Shown piece by piece: positions 11,401-22,330 of a DNA stretch of 64,000 bases. The position numbers and the translations under genes are program-made. This stretch comes from Collybiopsis luxurians FD-317 M1 (taxonomy: Eukaryota > Basidiomycota > Agaricomycetes > Agaricales > Omphalotaceae), in contig KN834770.1 in assembly GCA_000827265.1 (NCBI GenBank), positions 201,974-265,973 of the forward strand, read 5' to 3'. Every line of letters starts with the position of its first letter. Position 1 is the stretch's first letter. Under the pieces are notes generated by a model. It had not been told where the DNA came from. It saw only the letters and a program-made list of their open reading frames with translations, and ran no database searches.

Positions 11401-13230
11401 CCGAGTTGGAGATAGCTGGGAGATCTATCTCATCCCGCTCGCCTTCCTCGGAAGATAACCCTGATGTTGCGCTTCGCAGGTCATCTCGAGCCCGGCGTCC
11501 TTCTAGAAGGCCGTCTTCTCGCTACACGTCTTCCAGCGCGGAATCGTTCGCATACTCATCCGCCTCCGCAAGCACGAACGCCACTCCTCCTCGAAGCTCG
11601 ACGCCCGAAGATCACGTTGACGAAAAGAAATCCATTCCCTTGTCACTCGGTGGCTTTCCAGTGGTAACTTGGGCCCAGAGGCGAGAATGGCTTCGATACC
11701 AGCCACCACCTCATAGGTTCAGCAAAGACATCAAACATGAGTTGCACGACTACATCAACTCATACCATCCTGAGATGAGGCATTATGACAAGATGACGCA
11801 TGTTTACGAGGCAATGATATTTGAGAATACTTGCAGAGACGAGCCGCATGCTCCTCCGATAAGAATTCTTAACGAGGTGGATGACGAGGAGTCTACGCCG
11901 CCTTGGGAATTTCTATACACTAACGAGATGTGGCTGGGGGAGGGCGTGGAGCCTCCGAGTAGAGTTAAGCTAGAGGGCTGTGATTGTGAGGGCAAGTGTA
12001 CGAAGAAGACATGCAAGTGTTGGAAAAAGCAGGAGCAGCACACCTTATCCTATGAAATTCAGGGGTTCATGTACGATCAAAATGGGCTGCTGAAGGCGTC
12101 TGGCCACCCAGTTTTCGAGTGTAACAGTTTGTGTAATTGCGGGGAGGAGTGTAAAAATCGGGTAGGCCAATCGATTTTCACAATCTTCCTCTTCATCGTT
12201 GCTTTACGCTGAACTAACTAGTTCATAAATTAGGTTGTGGGTGAAGGACGCAAATGTAAAGTAATGATCAAGAAGACAAAGGACAAAGGGTGGGGTGTAT
12301 TTGCATGCGAACGCATACCGAGAGGAACATTTATTGGTATTTATTCTGGAGAATTGCTGGGCCATGAAGAGTCCGAGAAGCGCGGAATGTAATTCACTGG
12401 TTACGCCTTCTTTTCGAACTTGGTCACTGACGTTGACATTTCCAGTAAATATGATGAATTTGGGCGCACCTACCTTTTCGATATCGATTGGTGGTATATG
12501 CCTAACAATCAAGAAGCGGCCGCTGAAAATGGCAAAGCTCGAGCTATGGATCATACCTCAATTGCATCGGCCATTAATGAGGCCGGAAACAACAATTCCG
12601 ACTCTGACTCTGATTCCGATGAAGAAACCCGAAAACCAGCAAAGTATACAATTGATGCATACCATGCGGGGAATGTATGTGTTGCTATCCCTACTTGCTG
12701 TGGTTATTAAATGTGACATTTGGTCCTTCAGTTTACACGATTCTTGGTAAGAATCCTCTCTGTAAGCTTGTCGGTCATTGAGAATCCACTTGCATAGAAC
12801 CATTCCTGCGATCCCAATGCTGCTCTTACACCGGTCTACATTGACGTGGACGACATCGAACGTCCGCTGTTGACCATTTTCTCAAAGAGGGACATTCAAA
12901 ATCAAGAAGAAATTACTTTCTCCTACAGCGGCGACATTGATGATGACGTGAATACCAATTCCTCCATCTATTCGTCGCATAATTGACGTGTCTTTATTAG
13001 GAGGAAGAATCACAACCTCAATACACACCCAAACGCGGTCGGCCGGCGAAGAAAGCCAAACTCATCCCATCCGTCTCCCCCAAGAAGGGCGAAACGCGTG
13101 CACGTGTCCATGTCCAATGCCAATGTGGGGCAGCAAATTGCAGAGGTATGTTTCGATAATTCTGAATTGACATAACTGTTTTTTACAGGTTTCATCTCTC
13201 TTGTTTTCAGGAAAACTTTGGCGTGCATAA
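8491..13230 (+). CDS. SUV39/Clr4-like SET-domain histone H3K9 methyltransferase
   Basis: Nuclear histone lysine methyltransferase, probably for H3K9 and heterochromatin. The first about 1000 residues are disordered, basic and Ser/Pro-rich, and hold three SUMO-interaction-like motifs. Then comes a pre-SET nine-cysteine zinc cluster (CDCEGKCTKKTCKCW ... ECNSLCNCGEECKNR), a SET domain (KGWGVFACERIPRGTFIGIY, RTYLFDIDWW, FTRFLNHSCDPNAAL, EEITFSY) and a post-SET motif (CQCGAANCRGKLW). The RFLNHSC and post-SET cysteines are intact, so it should be active. A Ser/Asp-rich insertion of about 50 residues sits inside SET before FTRFLNHSC. I see no chromodomain. Exon 1 is short (8491-8527) and followed by a GC-AG intron; a 33-nt exon lies at 11187-11219. 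Introns 11126-11186, 11220-11281 and 11333-11390 keep the frame. The last intron uses the second AG (TTTTCAG at 13210), giving the stop TAA at 13228-13230; using the first AG would add about 45 unrelated residues. Confidence 0.85.
8528..8582 (+). other. GC-AG intron 1 of the SET gene
   Basis: Donor TTTCAG|GCAAGC, acceptor CACCTAG|AAC, 55 nt. It joins MSSPLPSWEHIS to E-PPSSTNGSDGEEELQ in frame. Without it the gene would start at an internal Met (8678), losing about 47 residues. Confidence 0.6.
11187..11219 (+). other. 33-nt mini-exon of the SET gene
   Basis: Preceded by TTTCCGTAG and followed by GTTAGTG; encodes KHVQDMLAADT in phase 0. The flanking introns are 61 and 62 nt, the usual size here. 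Skipping it also keeps the frame, so it could be an optional exon. Confidence 0.5.
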
Positions 13231-13813
13231 ATGTTGGCAATCTTGACTTGCCATATGCCGATATACGTCGTAATACAGATAAGGCCTCTGCTGTATTATG
13301 GCTGAACATCTCTAAGGCAGAATTTGTGCTAGACTGCTGACAATTCTGCTTCTTTTGCAGTATACCGTATGCCAAAGTATGCCCTATCTCAATATGTATG
13401 CACACAAATCACAATTTCTTGACACTATTTCAACTTCAACCAGTCTTTTTGGCCCAAGATGCTCTTTAGAAAACACATGAACACTCTGGAGATTATTCAA
13501 TCTGAAGAATGCTCTATGCTGAGGTGTATCATGTTATTCAAATTACCATTCTTGTACATGTTGAAAAGGTATTGCATATTTCAAGGTTGAAGCATACTAC
13601 ATATTACATGAGTGTAATGATACATAGGAGTAGATAAGGCTCTGGAATGTAGAGGTTCGAATACAATAAAGAGTATATGGAATACAAACACTGGAACCTT
13701 CACCGACTCCACCATCGTTTCTTCGAAGGACTCGCATGAGTGGGCGAAGGTATAGTGTCTTAAGGACAGATAACGTTGAGTAAACAAGGCGCCACAAAAG
13801 AAAAATGGCATTA
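13231..13813. other. Convergent 3' regions, no gene seen
   Basis: About 580 bp of AT-rich sequence between the 3' ends of the SET gene and the DnaJ gene. It is probably the two 3' UTRs. Small open frames here lack splice-compatible context or homology I recognise. Confidence 0.6.
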
Positions 13814-15066
13814 TCAATCACCTTCATTGTTGTAAGGAGCTGCAAAGATAAGAGGTCAGAATTTCCATCAGAGTTCATTTGCAATTCATGGAATCTGCTC
13901 ACTCGCGTTACGATAGTTCGGAATTACTGGAGCTTCGGAAGGTCCTAGTGCATGAACCAGTGAACAGGATCTGAGATCAATTATGTAATGAACGCAATTC
14001 AAAACGTACCGCCATATTTTGCCCCAGGACCAGGACTAGCTGAGTATGGGGGAGGAGGCCCGCTTGGAAGGTAGTTGTTGGTGGGAGGGGGAGGGGGAGG
14101 TGGTATTCGCCCTTGGTCGTGCTGTTCGACTCCATTGATCGTGACCACTTTGTGACCATCTGGGTAAATACGAGTAACATGCTCATTGCCTTCCCAGTCC
14201 CGACGCTTGTGAGTTGTGTAGGTGACTCCGTTCACCGTTTGGGAAATTGTACTCTCTGAAGTCCATCTTCCATCGCCGCCTCCGAACCCGGAGCCCGTGT
14301 CCATCACGATGGTTGGGAACGATGACGGAAAGCGACTTCTCATGCCCATGCCTCCGAATGGAGAGGACATGGATAACATGTTGCGCTCCATATTAAACAT
14401 GAAATCATCGATTTCCGAATGCGAACGACCGACATTTGGGAACGCGAAATCATCGTCGCGATAAAGCGGATGATGTCGAAAACCTCTGTGTCGAGAGTGG
14501 TGCCTTTGAGGATTATGGAAGATGGAATCAAAAAGTTCAAATGGGTCGGTAAAGTGGAAGTCTGGGAAGGTAAAGAAGGGGTCAGAATGACGAGAATAGC
14601 TGTGGTGTCGTCGGTGATGTCTTGAGTGGTCATAGTGGGAAGAAGCTGGGCGAACGTCCTCCCTAGGCGGAGGCCAGACACCGTGAATGTCATACGCCTA
14701 GAGCATTGTCATAAGAAGCCATTCGTCGATTGAAAACAAAGAAAAAGATTACTTGTCGTTTCTGAGTGTCTTTGAGAATTTCATATGCATTATTGACCTA
14801 GTGCACTACCGTGAGCTAATGACGCATACCAACCGGATATATTATCCATACCTTTCTGAACTGCTCTTCTGCTGATGCTTTTTCAGCAGGTGTAGAATTC
14901 GGGGGAAGTCTGTCTGGATGTGTTTGTAAAGCTCGCTTCTTGTAAGCTTTGCGAACTGGAAACAAGTGTGAGCGGCGTGCTTGGCAGCATGAGAGGATAT
15001 GGACCAACTTTCTTCTGGCCCGGCATCGCGAGTAACTTGGAGGGTTTCGTAGAGATCGTTGGGCAT
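13814..15066 (-). CDS. DnaJ (Hsp40) co-chaperone, type B-like
   Basis: J-domain protein that stimulates Hsp70 ATPase. The J domain lies at the N-terminus: MPNDLYETLQVTRDAGPEE, then RKAYKKRALQTHPDRLPPN with the essential HPD, then NNAYEILKDTQKRQAYDIHG. It is followed by a His/Arg-rich stretch with aromatic residues (HPFFTFPDFHF-type), a Gly/Ser/Thr segment (VTYTTHKRRDWEGNEHV) that resembles the DNAJB2/B6 client region, and a Pro-rich tail. No zinc finger is present. The start is the ATG at 15064-15066. Introns interrupt the J domain three times, and two small 3' exons give a C-terminus ending ...NATPYNNEGD (stop at 13814-13816). A TGGGCGCTAAA element lies 130 bp upstream (15197-15207). Confidence 0.85.
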
Positions 15067-15196
15067 TTTGAAGAGGAATTGGAGGTTGAAGATCAAGAAG
15101 TCAGCGGAGCAAGCTTAAGCTGTTTTAAGTGGGAAACCGAGTCAGCCATGCATTGGCAGTGCGTTCATGAATCAATTCCGACACACGGCAACGGCA

Positions 15197-15207
15197 TGGG
15201 CGCTAAA
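15197..15207 (-). promoter_or_regulatory. TTTAGCGCCCA element upstream of the DnaJ gene
   Basis: Close variant of the recurrent TTAAGCGCCCA motif, oriented with the minus strand, about 130 bp before the DnaJ ATG. Confidence 0.3.
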
Positions 15208-15313
15208 TAGGATATCAATCAAAACGAGGATTGGGTGCTGTCTATATCAAGCTTATCTGTTAAATAATTCATAAATACATTCAGTTATACAACTAATACA
15301 TTATAATAGACTT

Positions 15314-16264
15314 TCATCCCTTCAGCGCCTCAAGCCTTGCCACTTCTCGACGGCTTTCTGCAAGATTCGCCACCAGCCGATCTTCCACTTGATTCGATAT
15401 CTCCTGCTCAATCAGCTTGGCGCGTTGACTGAGCCGGAGTTCCTCAATCTCCGAAAGTAACTTCTTGTGCTCTTTCACCCATTCTCCATTCAACTCTTCA
15501 ATATCTTGTTCATACTTCTCTTTCAGCTCCCGCTCTCTGCGCTTCCCTCGCTCTATGTCCTCGATCAGACCCTTCACCAACTCATCCACCATTCCCTCCC
15601 TTCTGGTATCCAGTACCATTTGCTTTGCTGATCTCGTTACCGCTCTAACCCTCCCTCTCTTCAACGTCTCCGCTTCTTCCTTCAGCAGTTTCAACTGTTT
15701 CTGCTGTTTCCATACCAGATTTGCTACCAAAACTCGATCTCGGAATGCTATAAAAGCCTTGGACCGAATGTCTTGTTCCTTCTCTGCTAATACTTCCTTC
15801 AGTCGAACCAGGTCCTTCCGCTGTCGCAACAACTTGTTTACAAGTAAGAGTCTGTCAAGGAAAGACACGAACGGCTGCAGCCGCAGCGTGTTCTGCTGAG
15901 CCCTAATCAGATTTCGCAATCGAGCGTTGTCAGATTCCAGTTCTGCACATCGACGCTCGTATTGCTGCTCGTTGGCCAGAAAGTACCTCTCCAGCTTGAG
16001 GTACTTGGCCTGACTAGCTGCAGAGACCAGCTTGAGCTCTTCATAGCGGAGTTCCTGCTCCGAGAGCTGTCGTTCGAGATCCTCGCAGCGTGTGAGGATC
16101 CATCCGATGTTGGCGCTATTCGCCGGAGGGTTGCGCCTGCATAACAGCCTGTCAACTGCGACCGCTACACAAATCGAGGCAGCAAAGCCCAGAGCAGCCA
16201 TAGTTGAAAACCGAGGTGTAAAGAATGGATCATAGCAGTAGTTGAGCATTGGATAGTAGTACAT
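15314..16264 (-). CDS. Membrane-anchored long coiled-coil protein, unknown function
   Basis: Single-exon gene for 316 residues. A hydrophobic segment lies near the N-terminus (about residues 22-40, STMAALGFAASICVAVAV), followed by a short basic patch (RLLCRRN) and then an almost continuous charged coiled coil rich in Glu, Lys, Arg and Leu to the C-terminus. The topology suggests a tail facing the cytosol and anchored in an internal membrane. I do not recognise a named family; Myosin-like or golgin-like tethers would look similar in composition. A second Met at residue 22 would start directly at the membrane segment. Confidence 0.75.
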   Translation of the reverse strand: MYYYPMLNYCYDPFFTPRFSTMAALGFAASICVAVAVDRLLCRRNPPANSANIGWILTRCEDLERQLSEQELRYEELKLVSAASQAKYLKLERYFLANEQQYERRCAELESDNARLRNLIRAQQNTLRLQPFVSFLDRLLLVNKLLRQRKDLVRLKEVLAEKEQDIRSKAFIAFRDRVLVANLVWKQQKQLKLLKEEAETLKRGRVRAVTRSAKQMVLDTRREGMVDELVKGLIEDIERGKRRERELKEKYEQDIEELNGEWVKEHKKLLSEIEELRLSQRAKLIEQEISNQVEDRLVANLAESRREVARLEALKG

Positions 16265-17037
16265 AGCGGGCGGTCGTTTGCGTATGCGCTGTGAGAAGAG
16301 GATGAAGGTCTATCTTACCTCTGCCATGCAACCTATGTATATCCATTGGGATGCTGCATGCGTGGTGTACGCAAGGCTAATGATCTAGAGAAAAATGCAA
16401 GTAACAGTCGTGGTTTGCTCGAGGGCGGTGAAGATAGATTGTATCAAGTTTATCGAAATGAACGTGGTAGCCACCTTGAAAATTTCCTGATCAAGGACAC
16501 ATCATGTCTCCGGAACATGTTCCTTCATGAGATGTTGCATTATGTACTTGGGTTGAATGAGATAGCTGAAACACGAATTAGTCACTGGCAGCCAAACGGA
16601 CGGAGACAAGTATACATATACTACTGCCTTCTGCAACACTTGAATCGAGTTCTTACTTTCAAAATACTTTGATACCGACCCCCTCCTACGGGATCTTGAG
16701 CAATGGGAAAACCGGGCTCTATCCTAATTCCAGCGGGCAAATTAAGTACAAGCTTAGTCAGGATTAGGCGTAAAATTAAAAACACCTTCAACTTGTCAAG
16801 AGTTCTAACATTGCTGTGAATCAAATCGAAGGTCGGAATACAAGACCAGCCAGTCCTTCCCGAATATCGGTTGGTTACTGACGAGCATCGCATTCCTGGC
16901 GCTTGCAATTGCCAGTCATCAAGCTAGGAAGGAGGAAACTTTTGGAGAAATGCTGCGTGAAAATACCTGGCGCTTTTTGAGGTTGGTGGTAGGATGAGAA
17001 TTAGACGTGGTTCAGTCATTTCTACATACAGGCTCAT
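16265..17037. other. Intergenic, no gene seen
   Basis: About 770 bp between the coiled-coil gene promoter and the 3' end of the F-box gene. Open frames on both strands (up to 108 codons) show no splice pattern, domain or codon bias that I can support. Confidence 0.55.
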
Positions 17038-18606
17038 CTATATACTAGCAATCTTTACCGCGACTCTCAATCCCAATAGTGCCTCCAATGGCTTTAAGCG
17101 CTCCAAAATTACAACCGGCACCCGTAAAGCATGCAAAGTCAACGACGAGATTGTAGCCCATTGTTCATCAGCATGGTCTAGAGTGGGATGCTGACGAGAT
17201 TCTATCATTATTGCCAGAACGTCAGCGAGTTCCGCATTAGCTGTCGATAACACGGAAAGTGATAAATGTGTCAGACGAGGCATAAGAGCTCGACTGGCAA
17301 TGATGGGGTCTGTCATGTCCAACAACGAACAGATCGTTCGTACATCGACTTCGCCCATGAAAACCAACGAAGAGACATTTCTGCATGCAGTCATAAAATC
17401 CAGCAAAATGTCCTTGGAGTTGCCGCCTCCACTTTCATGCGGAATGTGAACTTCCAGGGCCTCGATGGTTGGCGTGCGACGTATAAATACAGATATAATT
17501 TTCAGATCCTGCACGATGAGCTCGTCCAATACGAGCGTTCGTAATAACGGAAGACGGAGACGAGAAAGGCCGTCCAACGCCCCGCGTATACGAAGTGTTC
17601 GTAGATTGGAATGTTCAATGGTGAAACCAGGATGAAAGTTCCGCAAAAAGACGTCACAAGTGGCCAGATTATTTGCGTATTCCAAAACAACGAAAAAATC
17701 CCTGATATCGCGAAAGCTCCCCGTGTAGGAAGTCAACTGAGACCAAGGCAATTGAAATCTCGAAGGACGGAAGTAACCCGAGAGACTGAAATGCTCGAGC
17801 CGAGGTGCAAATTCGAACGCTTCTGCTGTCGAAGGCGTGTCTATAGAGAGACTCATTGGGACGTTTAGAATAACGAGTCGACGAAGTAAAGGGATTCGAC
17901 CCCTGACTGCAATACTAAGGCTATCTAGGACTGCAATGGGAACGTAATCCAGTTCGAGCTCCTCCCAGCGAAAAGAATTGTTGGTCAAAAGGTTTAAACA
18001 ACGCTTCTCAGTCTCAGACAGCACACCCAACGGGTTCCTACGACTGAAACAAAATCTAATGGAGAGTGAACGCGTCCCTGATCGTTGCAAAGCAAGCTCC
18101 AATAGTGTACTGGTGAGATTGTAGCTTTCCGCTTTCATGCAATCGATTTCGATCGACGACCAAATATATTGCATTCCTTCACATATGATCTCCCGCCAAG
18201 TGCGGCAAACTTGACTGGCCCTCCAGAGCAGAGAATTGGCGTCCATCGGGATGGCCTTATCGCCACTTGGAAACGCGAAGGAAAATACAAGGGCCAAGAT
18301 TTCTGGAGGTAACCGTCGAACCGGTGAAAGAGGGCTTTGAAGTCGAAGAATCCAAGCTCGTTGTTCCTCGCACAGTATTGAAAGATGAACTCTGGTAACA
18401 TCTAGCTCGTCGGCCACGACGGAAGCGGAACCATTGGGGGGAGACGAGTCGCCCTCCAGGACTCTCGACCCTAGTTCGACCAATCTCTCGTCTAAGAAGT
18501 GCAGGCGCTGCTGCGCTTCGAGTATGGCAGACTGGATTTGCGGGATTTCGAGCTCGTCGGGAGGTTGATTCGAAGTAAGAAGATGCAGAAAAGAGACCTC
18601 TGTCAT
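17038..18606 (-). CDS. F-box domain protein, Agaricomycete type
   Basis: Probable substrate receptor of an SCF ubiquitin ligase. The single-exon protein (about 522 residues) starts with a short coiled coil (ILEAQQRLHFLDERLVELGS), then the F-box with its usual Agaricomycete signature: SPVRRLPPEILALVFSFAF ... RASQVCRTWREIICEGMQYIW. The remainder is made of irregular leucine-rich segments typical of the large expanded F-box families of mushrooms. The ATG used is at 18604-18606; the preceding codon is GTG. These families turn over rapidly and their targets are unknown. Confidence 0.85.
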   Translation of the reverse strand: MTEVSFLHLLTSNQPPDELEIPQIQSAILEAQQRLHFLDERLVELGSRVLEGDSSPPNGSASVVADELDVTRVHLSILCEEQRAWILRLQSPLSPVRRLPPEILALVFSFAFPSGDKAIPMDANSLLWRASQVCRTWREIICEGMQYIWSSIEIDCMKAESYNLTSTLLELALQRSGTRSLSIRFCFSRRNPLGVLSETEKRCLNLLTNNSFRWEELELDYVPIAVLDSLSIAVRGRIPLLRRLVILNVPMSLSIDTPSTAEAFEFAPRLEHFSLSGYFRPSRFQLPWSQLTSYTGSFRDIRDFFVVLEYANNLATCDVFLRNFHPGFTIEHSNLRTLRIRGALDGLSRLRLPLLRTLVLDELIVQDLKIISVFIRRTPTIEALEVHIPHESGGGNSKDILLDFMTACRNVSSLVFMGEVDVRTICSLLDMTDPIIASRALMPRLTHLSLSVLSTANAELADVLAIMIESRQHPTLDHADEQWATISSLTLHALRVPVVILERLKPLEALLGLRVAVKIASI

Positions 18607-18911
18607 CACAAGAGAAGTGGATGAAGTGTCCTGAGAGATGGTGGTAGTTCTGTACTAAGCCTTGGACAACACGTGAGAATGGTTGTAAGCCAGGTCTTTG
18701 AAAAGATTATTGAGTCGATACGTAATTTATGCAAAGGGAGAATAAACAGTAATGACGGGGAAAGGGGGGAAACATCCTGTAAAAAAGTAACAAATCACAA
18801 TCGGATTACAGAGCACTACATACATTGGTCAGCACGTACGGTCCAGGGAAAAGCATTACTCACTGATTGAGGATAATCCAATAGATCCCGATAAGATCCT
18901 GGCTGCAGGGT
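18607..18911. other. Short intergenic stretch
   Basis: About 305 bp between the F-box ATG and the DPH3 stop; holds the F-box promoter and the DPH3 3' UTR. Nothing else seen. Confidence 0.5.
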
Positions 18912-19252
18912 TCACAGTGCCAACTTTTCCATAGCATCTTCAAAAGTCTCCTCAGAGGATTCACTGTCTGTTTCGTCTTCCGACTTTTCGATTTCATCGT
19001 CGTCTTCGTAGTCCAGCTGCAGATCAGAGTTAGTGACAAAGAAAAGCGACGCTCGATGAATCCACAAACCGGATCATATATCACTCTAATAATAAGGCTA
19101 CAGCTCGGGCATGTAGCGATATCTTCATAGTCTCTAAGTTGTTGTCGAGAAATTTCGAATCTGTCACCACACGGGCAAGGATAATGGAAAACTTTGCGCG
19201 CAGGGTCCCAGACCATGTCTTCGATTTCAACTTCATCATAATAAGCACCCAT
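18912..19252 (-). CDS. DPH3: Diphthamide biosynthesis protein 3 (Kti11, CSL zinc finger)
   Basis: Small electron carrier needed for the first step of diphthamide synthesis on elongation factor 2 and for Elongator-dependent tRNA modification. The N-terminus [20 protein letters not shown] and the CSL zinc finger ([16 protein letters not shown] ... [17 protein letters not shown]) keep all four cysteines. One intron (donor CCG|GTTTGT, acceptor ATCTGCAG) precedes an acidic second exon [16 protein letters not shown] ending MEKLAL. The start at 19250-19252 is chosen because it begins exactly at the conserved family N-terminus; the upstream extension is not conserved. It is divergent from TDP1. Confidence 0.92.
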
Positions 19253-19448
19253 CGTGAAAGACGCTAGGGGTCTGTGAAAGGAATCATAAACCGAGAAGAT
19301 GGGCGTAAAAGGCAAAACAGGAACTTCGACAATTTTCGGTTAATGACTTAATTGCGTGACTCATTCCACACATCGCACGTGAGAAGGCTCCCTGTCACTG
19401 TGCGCCACACCACCTTGAATCCACACCACCTCGAATCAGCACTCCATC
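19253..19448. promoter_or_regulatory. Bidirectional promoter, DPH3 / TDP1
   Basis: The 196 bp between the two start codons contain two CACC-rich repeats (CCACACCACCTTGAATC and CCACACCACCTCGAATC, about 19405-19440) just upstream of the TDP1 ATG. Confidence 0.55.
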
Positions 19449-21985
19449 ATGGGACACGGCAAAGACGATGATATGGCAAGGTATCGGTATCATAATTCTC
19501 ATTACCATTTAGCTATCTCACATGCGTTAGAGCCATTGCTCTCAGTCTTCAGGACAGCAGGATATCCAGTGAGCGAGATGACGGCGAAACTCTGTTCCAA
19601 GATCAGCTGAGGCAGGCTATTGAAGCGTCTCGAGTAGGCGCGGAATCTCAAGTAGAGTCTACGTCTAAAGTCTCTGACCCGAATCCTCCACCTGTTCATC
19701 AATCTACTGCTACCTCCAGTTCGTTCTTATCAGAACGCGCGCAGCTGGAAAAAGAGAGATTAGAACGTCAGAAGAGATATAGACAGGCGATGGGTCTTCC
19801 TACTAATGACGATGAAAGTCAGACGGAAAGTGAAGACGAAGAAGATGCAGAGGTGCCAAGTGCCAAGAAGCAACGTCGTTTATCGTCATCGAAATCAACC
19901 AGCAATCATCAGACTTCAGTGCCAGGCGTGAAATCTGAATCCATTCAAGATCCCTTTTTCTGGGACGGCGAATGGCGTCCAACTGCTACTCGAGGCGTCG
20001 AACCTCGAAAAGACGGAAAGCCAACTTTCAGGTTGTCGGAAATTCTGGGAAATGTGAGTGCCGATGTCGCATTGAGCCCTCTGAATCTTACTTTTTCTCT
20101 CTCACCAGAAACAGGAAATCTCTTTCGCCATTCTGTCCACATTTGCCGAGCAAAATTCGTGGATCTATAGCTTTTTCGAATCTTCTGTCCCTGTCATCCT
20201 AGTAGCGCCACCCCCAGAAGACGGTAGGGCCGGTGTCAAAAACATCTTCCCCAACTGGGTTAGAACTTCACCTAGACTCCCAAAGGGTATTGGATGCATG
20301 CATATGAAGGTCGTATCTGAGCGCAACACCAACTGCACTTTCTAATCGCTTTTCTCCGTTCCCATAGTTTATGTTGGTATGTTCCAGATTTATCAACTGG
20401 CAAGCAACTCGAGGATTTATCTCCGTTAACAGCTTTTCTATAAAACGGGCCGATTAAGGATCGTGGTTTCGACGGCGAACCTGATCGAATTCGACTGGCG
20501 GGATATCGAAAATGTCGGTCGTCGCATTCACCATACGCTAATGTCTTATCAAACTTTCTACAGGCGGTTTGGCTTCAAGATATTCAGCCCCTTGCAAGGA
20601 AGGCTGCCTTTGACGAAAGCCAAACAGAATCTTTTCAGTATGTGCTGAAGCGCGTTCTGGATGGCGTCAATGTGAAGCCTGCGCTCAACATAATGCTCAT
20701 GCAAGGTGTATGCATAAGTCTTACTATCGACGCATTTACTTATCTAAGAGCGTCCATTACAGCATGCTAACCTTCCAATCCAATCTACTGAAGATCTCTG
20801 TGCAGTATTCGATTGGTCGAGGGTGAAAGTTCACCTTATACCATCATTCGCAGGCAAGAAACGAGTCAGTGACAGGTTCAAGTAGACGCTAATCTTCCAG
20901 AAATTCTGTCTGCTAGGAACCATCGAGGGCTGGTCAAAGGTGCTCCAAACTGGACATACAAGACTCATGAAGGCCGTGCGCACTATGGGTATGCGAGCTG
21001 GGAACGGGAAAAACCTAGAGCTCGAGTATCAGGTGTGTGTCCCACCACATGGTGTCTACGTATTTTTGACGCTGTTATTTCATATTTTCAGGGCTCTAGT
21101 CTCGGCCAATACACCACTCAGTGGATGAATGAGTTCTATCACTCCGCCCGGGGCGAGTCGGCCGAGGACTGGCTAGACAAACCCAAGAGCAGGCGAGCAA
21201 AATTGCCATATCCACCCAATCTTAGAGTCGTGTTCCCTAGTTTTGCGACGGTACGCCGCAGTCAGTACGGAGAAGCAGTATGTTGCCTTGCCCTTGTGTA
21301 CATTCTCAGATTACAAATCTGTTTTGTTACAGGGTGCAAGCAACATCTTTTGCACGAGGAGGCAGTGGGAAGCGCAGAATTTTCCTCGGCATATGTTTTA
21401 TGATTCGAACAGCAAAGCGGGTAGTACGTTGATGCATACCAAAGTGGGTGGATTCTCAACATCGCCGATAGCGTGTTGATGATTTTCGCTTATTCTAGAT
21501 GATGGTTTGTACTGTCTCCTCAAAAAATTCTTCCAATGGTAGTCACGGGAAAACAAGAGAAGTGATCAACGTGGATACCGACTCGGAAGACTGCGATAGC
21601 AGCGATGAAGAGGAGATTGAAGCTGTCGACACTGACGCTGGTTGGGCCTATCTGGGCTCACATAATTTTACCCCGTCTGCGTGGGGATACCTTTCCGGCT
21701 CAGCATTCAACCCTATCATGAATGTATGTTCAACCGAGAATGCCTTTAATTCGCCCTCATTTTGACATTACTGCAGACACGTAATTATGAGCTAGGCATC
21801 GTGTTTCCGTTGAAGAGTATCGCGGAAGTCGACAAAACGGCATGCTTTGAGAGACCGCCCAGACGTTATGGTCCGAAGGATCTGCCATGGGTCAGTTGGG
21901 TACTTGATGATGTTTTATTATTCTGACATTTCCTGGCATTTTCCTCTGACAGTTCAGGGAAGAGTCTGTTTATGCTGTGCATTGA
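19449..21985 (+). CDS. TDP1: Tyrosyl-DNA phosphodiesterase 1 with N-terminal ubiquitin-interacting motifs
   Basis: Nuclear repair enzyme that removes topoisomerase I peptides from 3' DNA ends. Exon 1 is tiny (MGHGKDDDMAR). The N-terminus carries two UIM-like helices (DDDMARAIALSLQDS and LFQDQLRQAIEASRV), then acidic and basic disordered sequence. The catalytic fold has both HKN half-sites: GCMHMKFMLLFYK followed by RIVVSTANLIEFDW, and LMHTKMM followed by AYLGSHNFTPSAWGYL. About a dozen introns split the gene; several exons were joined by homology to the TDP1 fold (for example IGCMHMK|FMLLFY, LEYQ|GSSLGQYTTQWM, FNPIMN|TRNYELGIVFP). The model ends ...DLPW|FREESVYAVH with the stop at 21983-21985, the normal TDP1 C-terminus. 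The intervening N-terminal and mid exons may be off by a few codons. Confidence 0.87.
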
Positions 21986-22330
21986 GGGCCAGAAGCACCA
22001 TCATAAAAGAGGAGAGTACTGGAGAGTATCGTGGCACCTGTTATATCCCCCGCCTACATAGATAAATGTTTATTTTAAGCTCAATAACATTTCTTTCAGG
22101 CGTCGCACGCCAGTATTCACATCGAAATAATTTAACGCAAGCCGCTAGCACAAGCAGGCTATTCCAATTATCCTGTCTTCAGACTATTTCATTCATCAAT
22201 TTGGAAGTTATAGCTGGCAGAAAAAGACCAGTTGGATCTCTGTTTTAGAGATTATGGCAATAGTGGTACATGATTCACACACGGCCTTTATTGTAATTTA
22301 TATCTAGCGCAGTGTTGGAACAAAACCAAT
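21986..22330. other. Convergent 3' regions of TDP1 and the GATA gene
   Basis: About 345 bp, AT-rich, consistent with two 3' UTRs. No gene seen. Confidence 0.5.

Noticed and set aside
13140..13340. Longer C-terminus for the SET protein using the first AG after the last donor
   Set aside because: It adds about 45 residues without SET-family resemblance; the second AG gives the usual CRGKLW-type end.
13640..13670. GGTTCGAATAC, resembling a tRNA B box
   Set aside because: No A box or foldable cloverleaf at the right distance, and it sits in the DnaJ 3' region.
16346..16672. Plus-strand frame of 108 codons
   Set aside because: Upstream of the coiled-coil gene without codon bias or homology.
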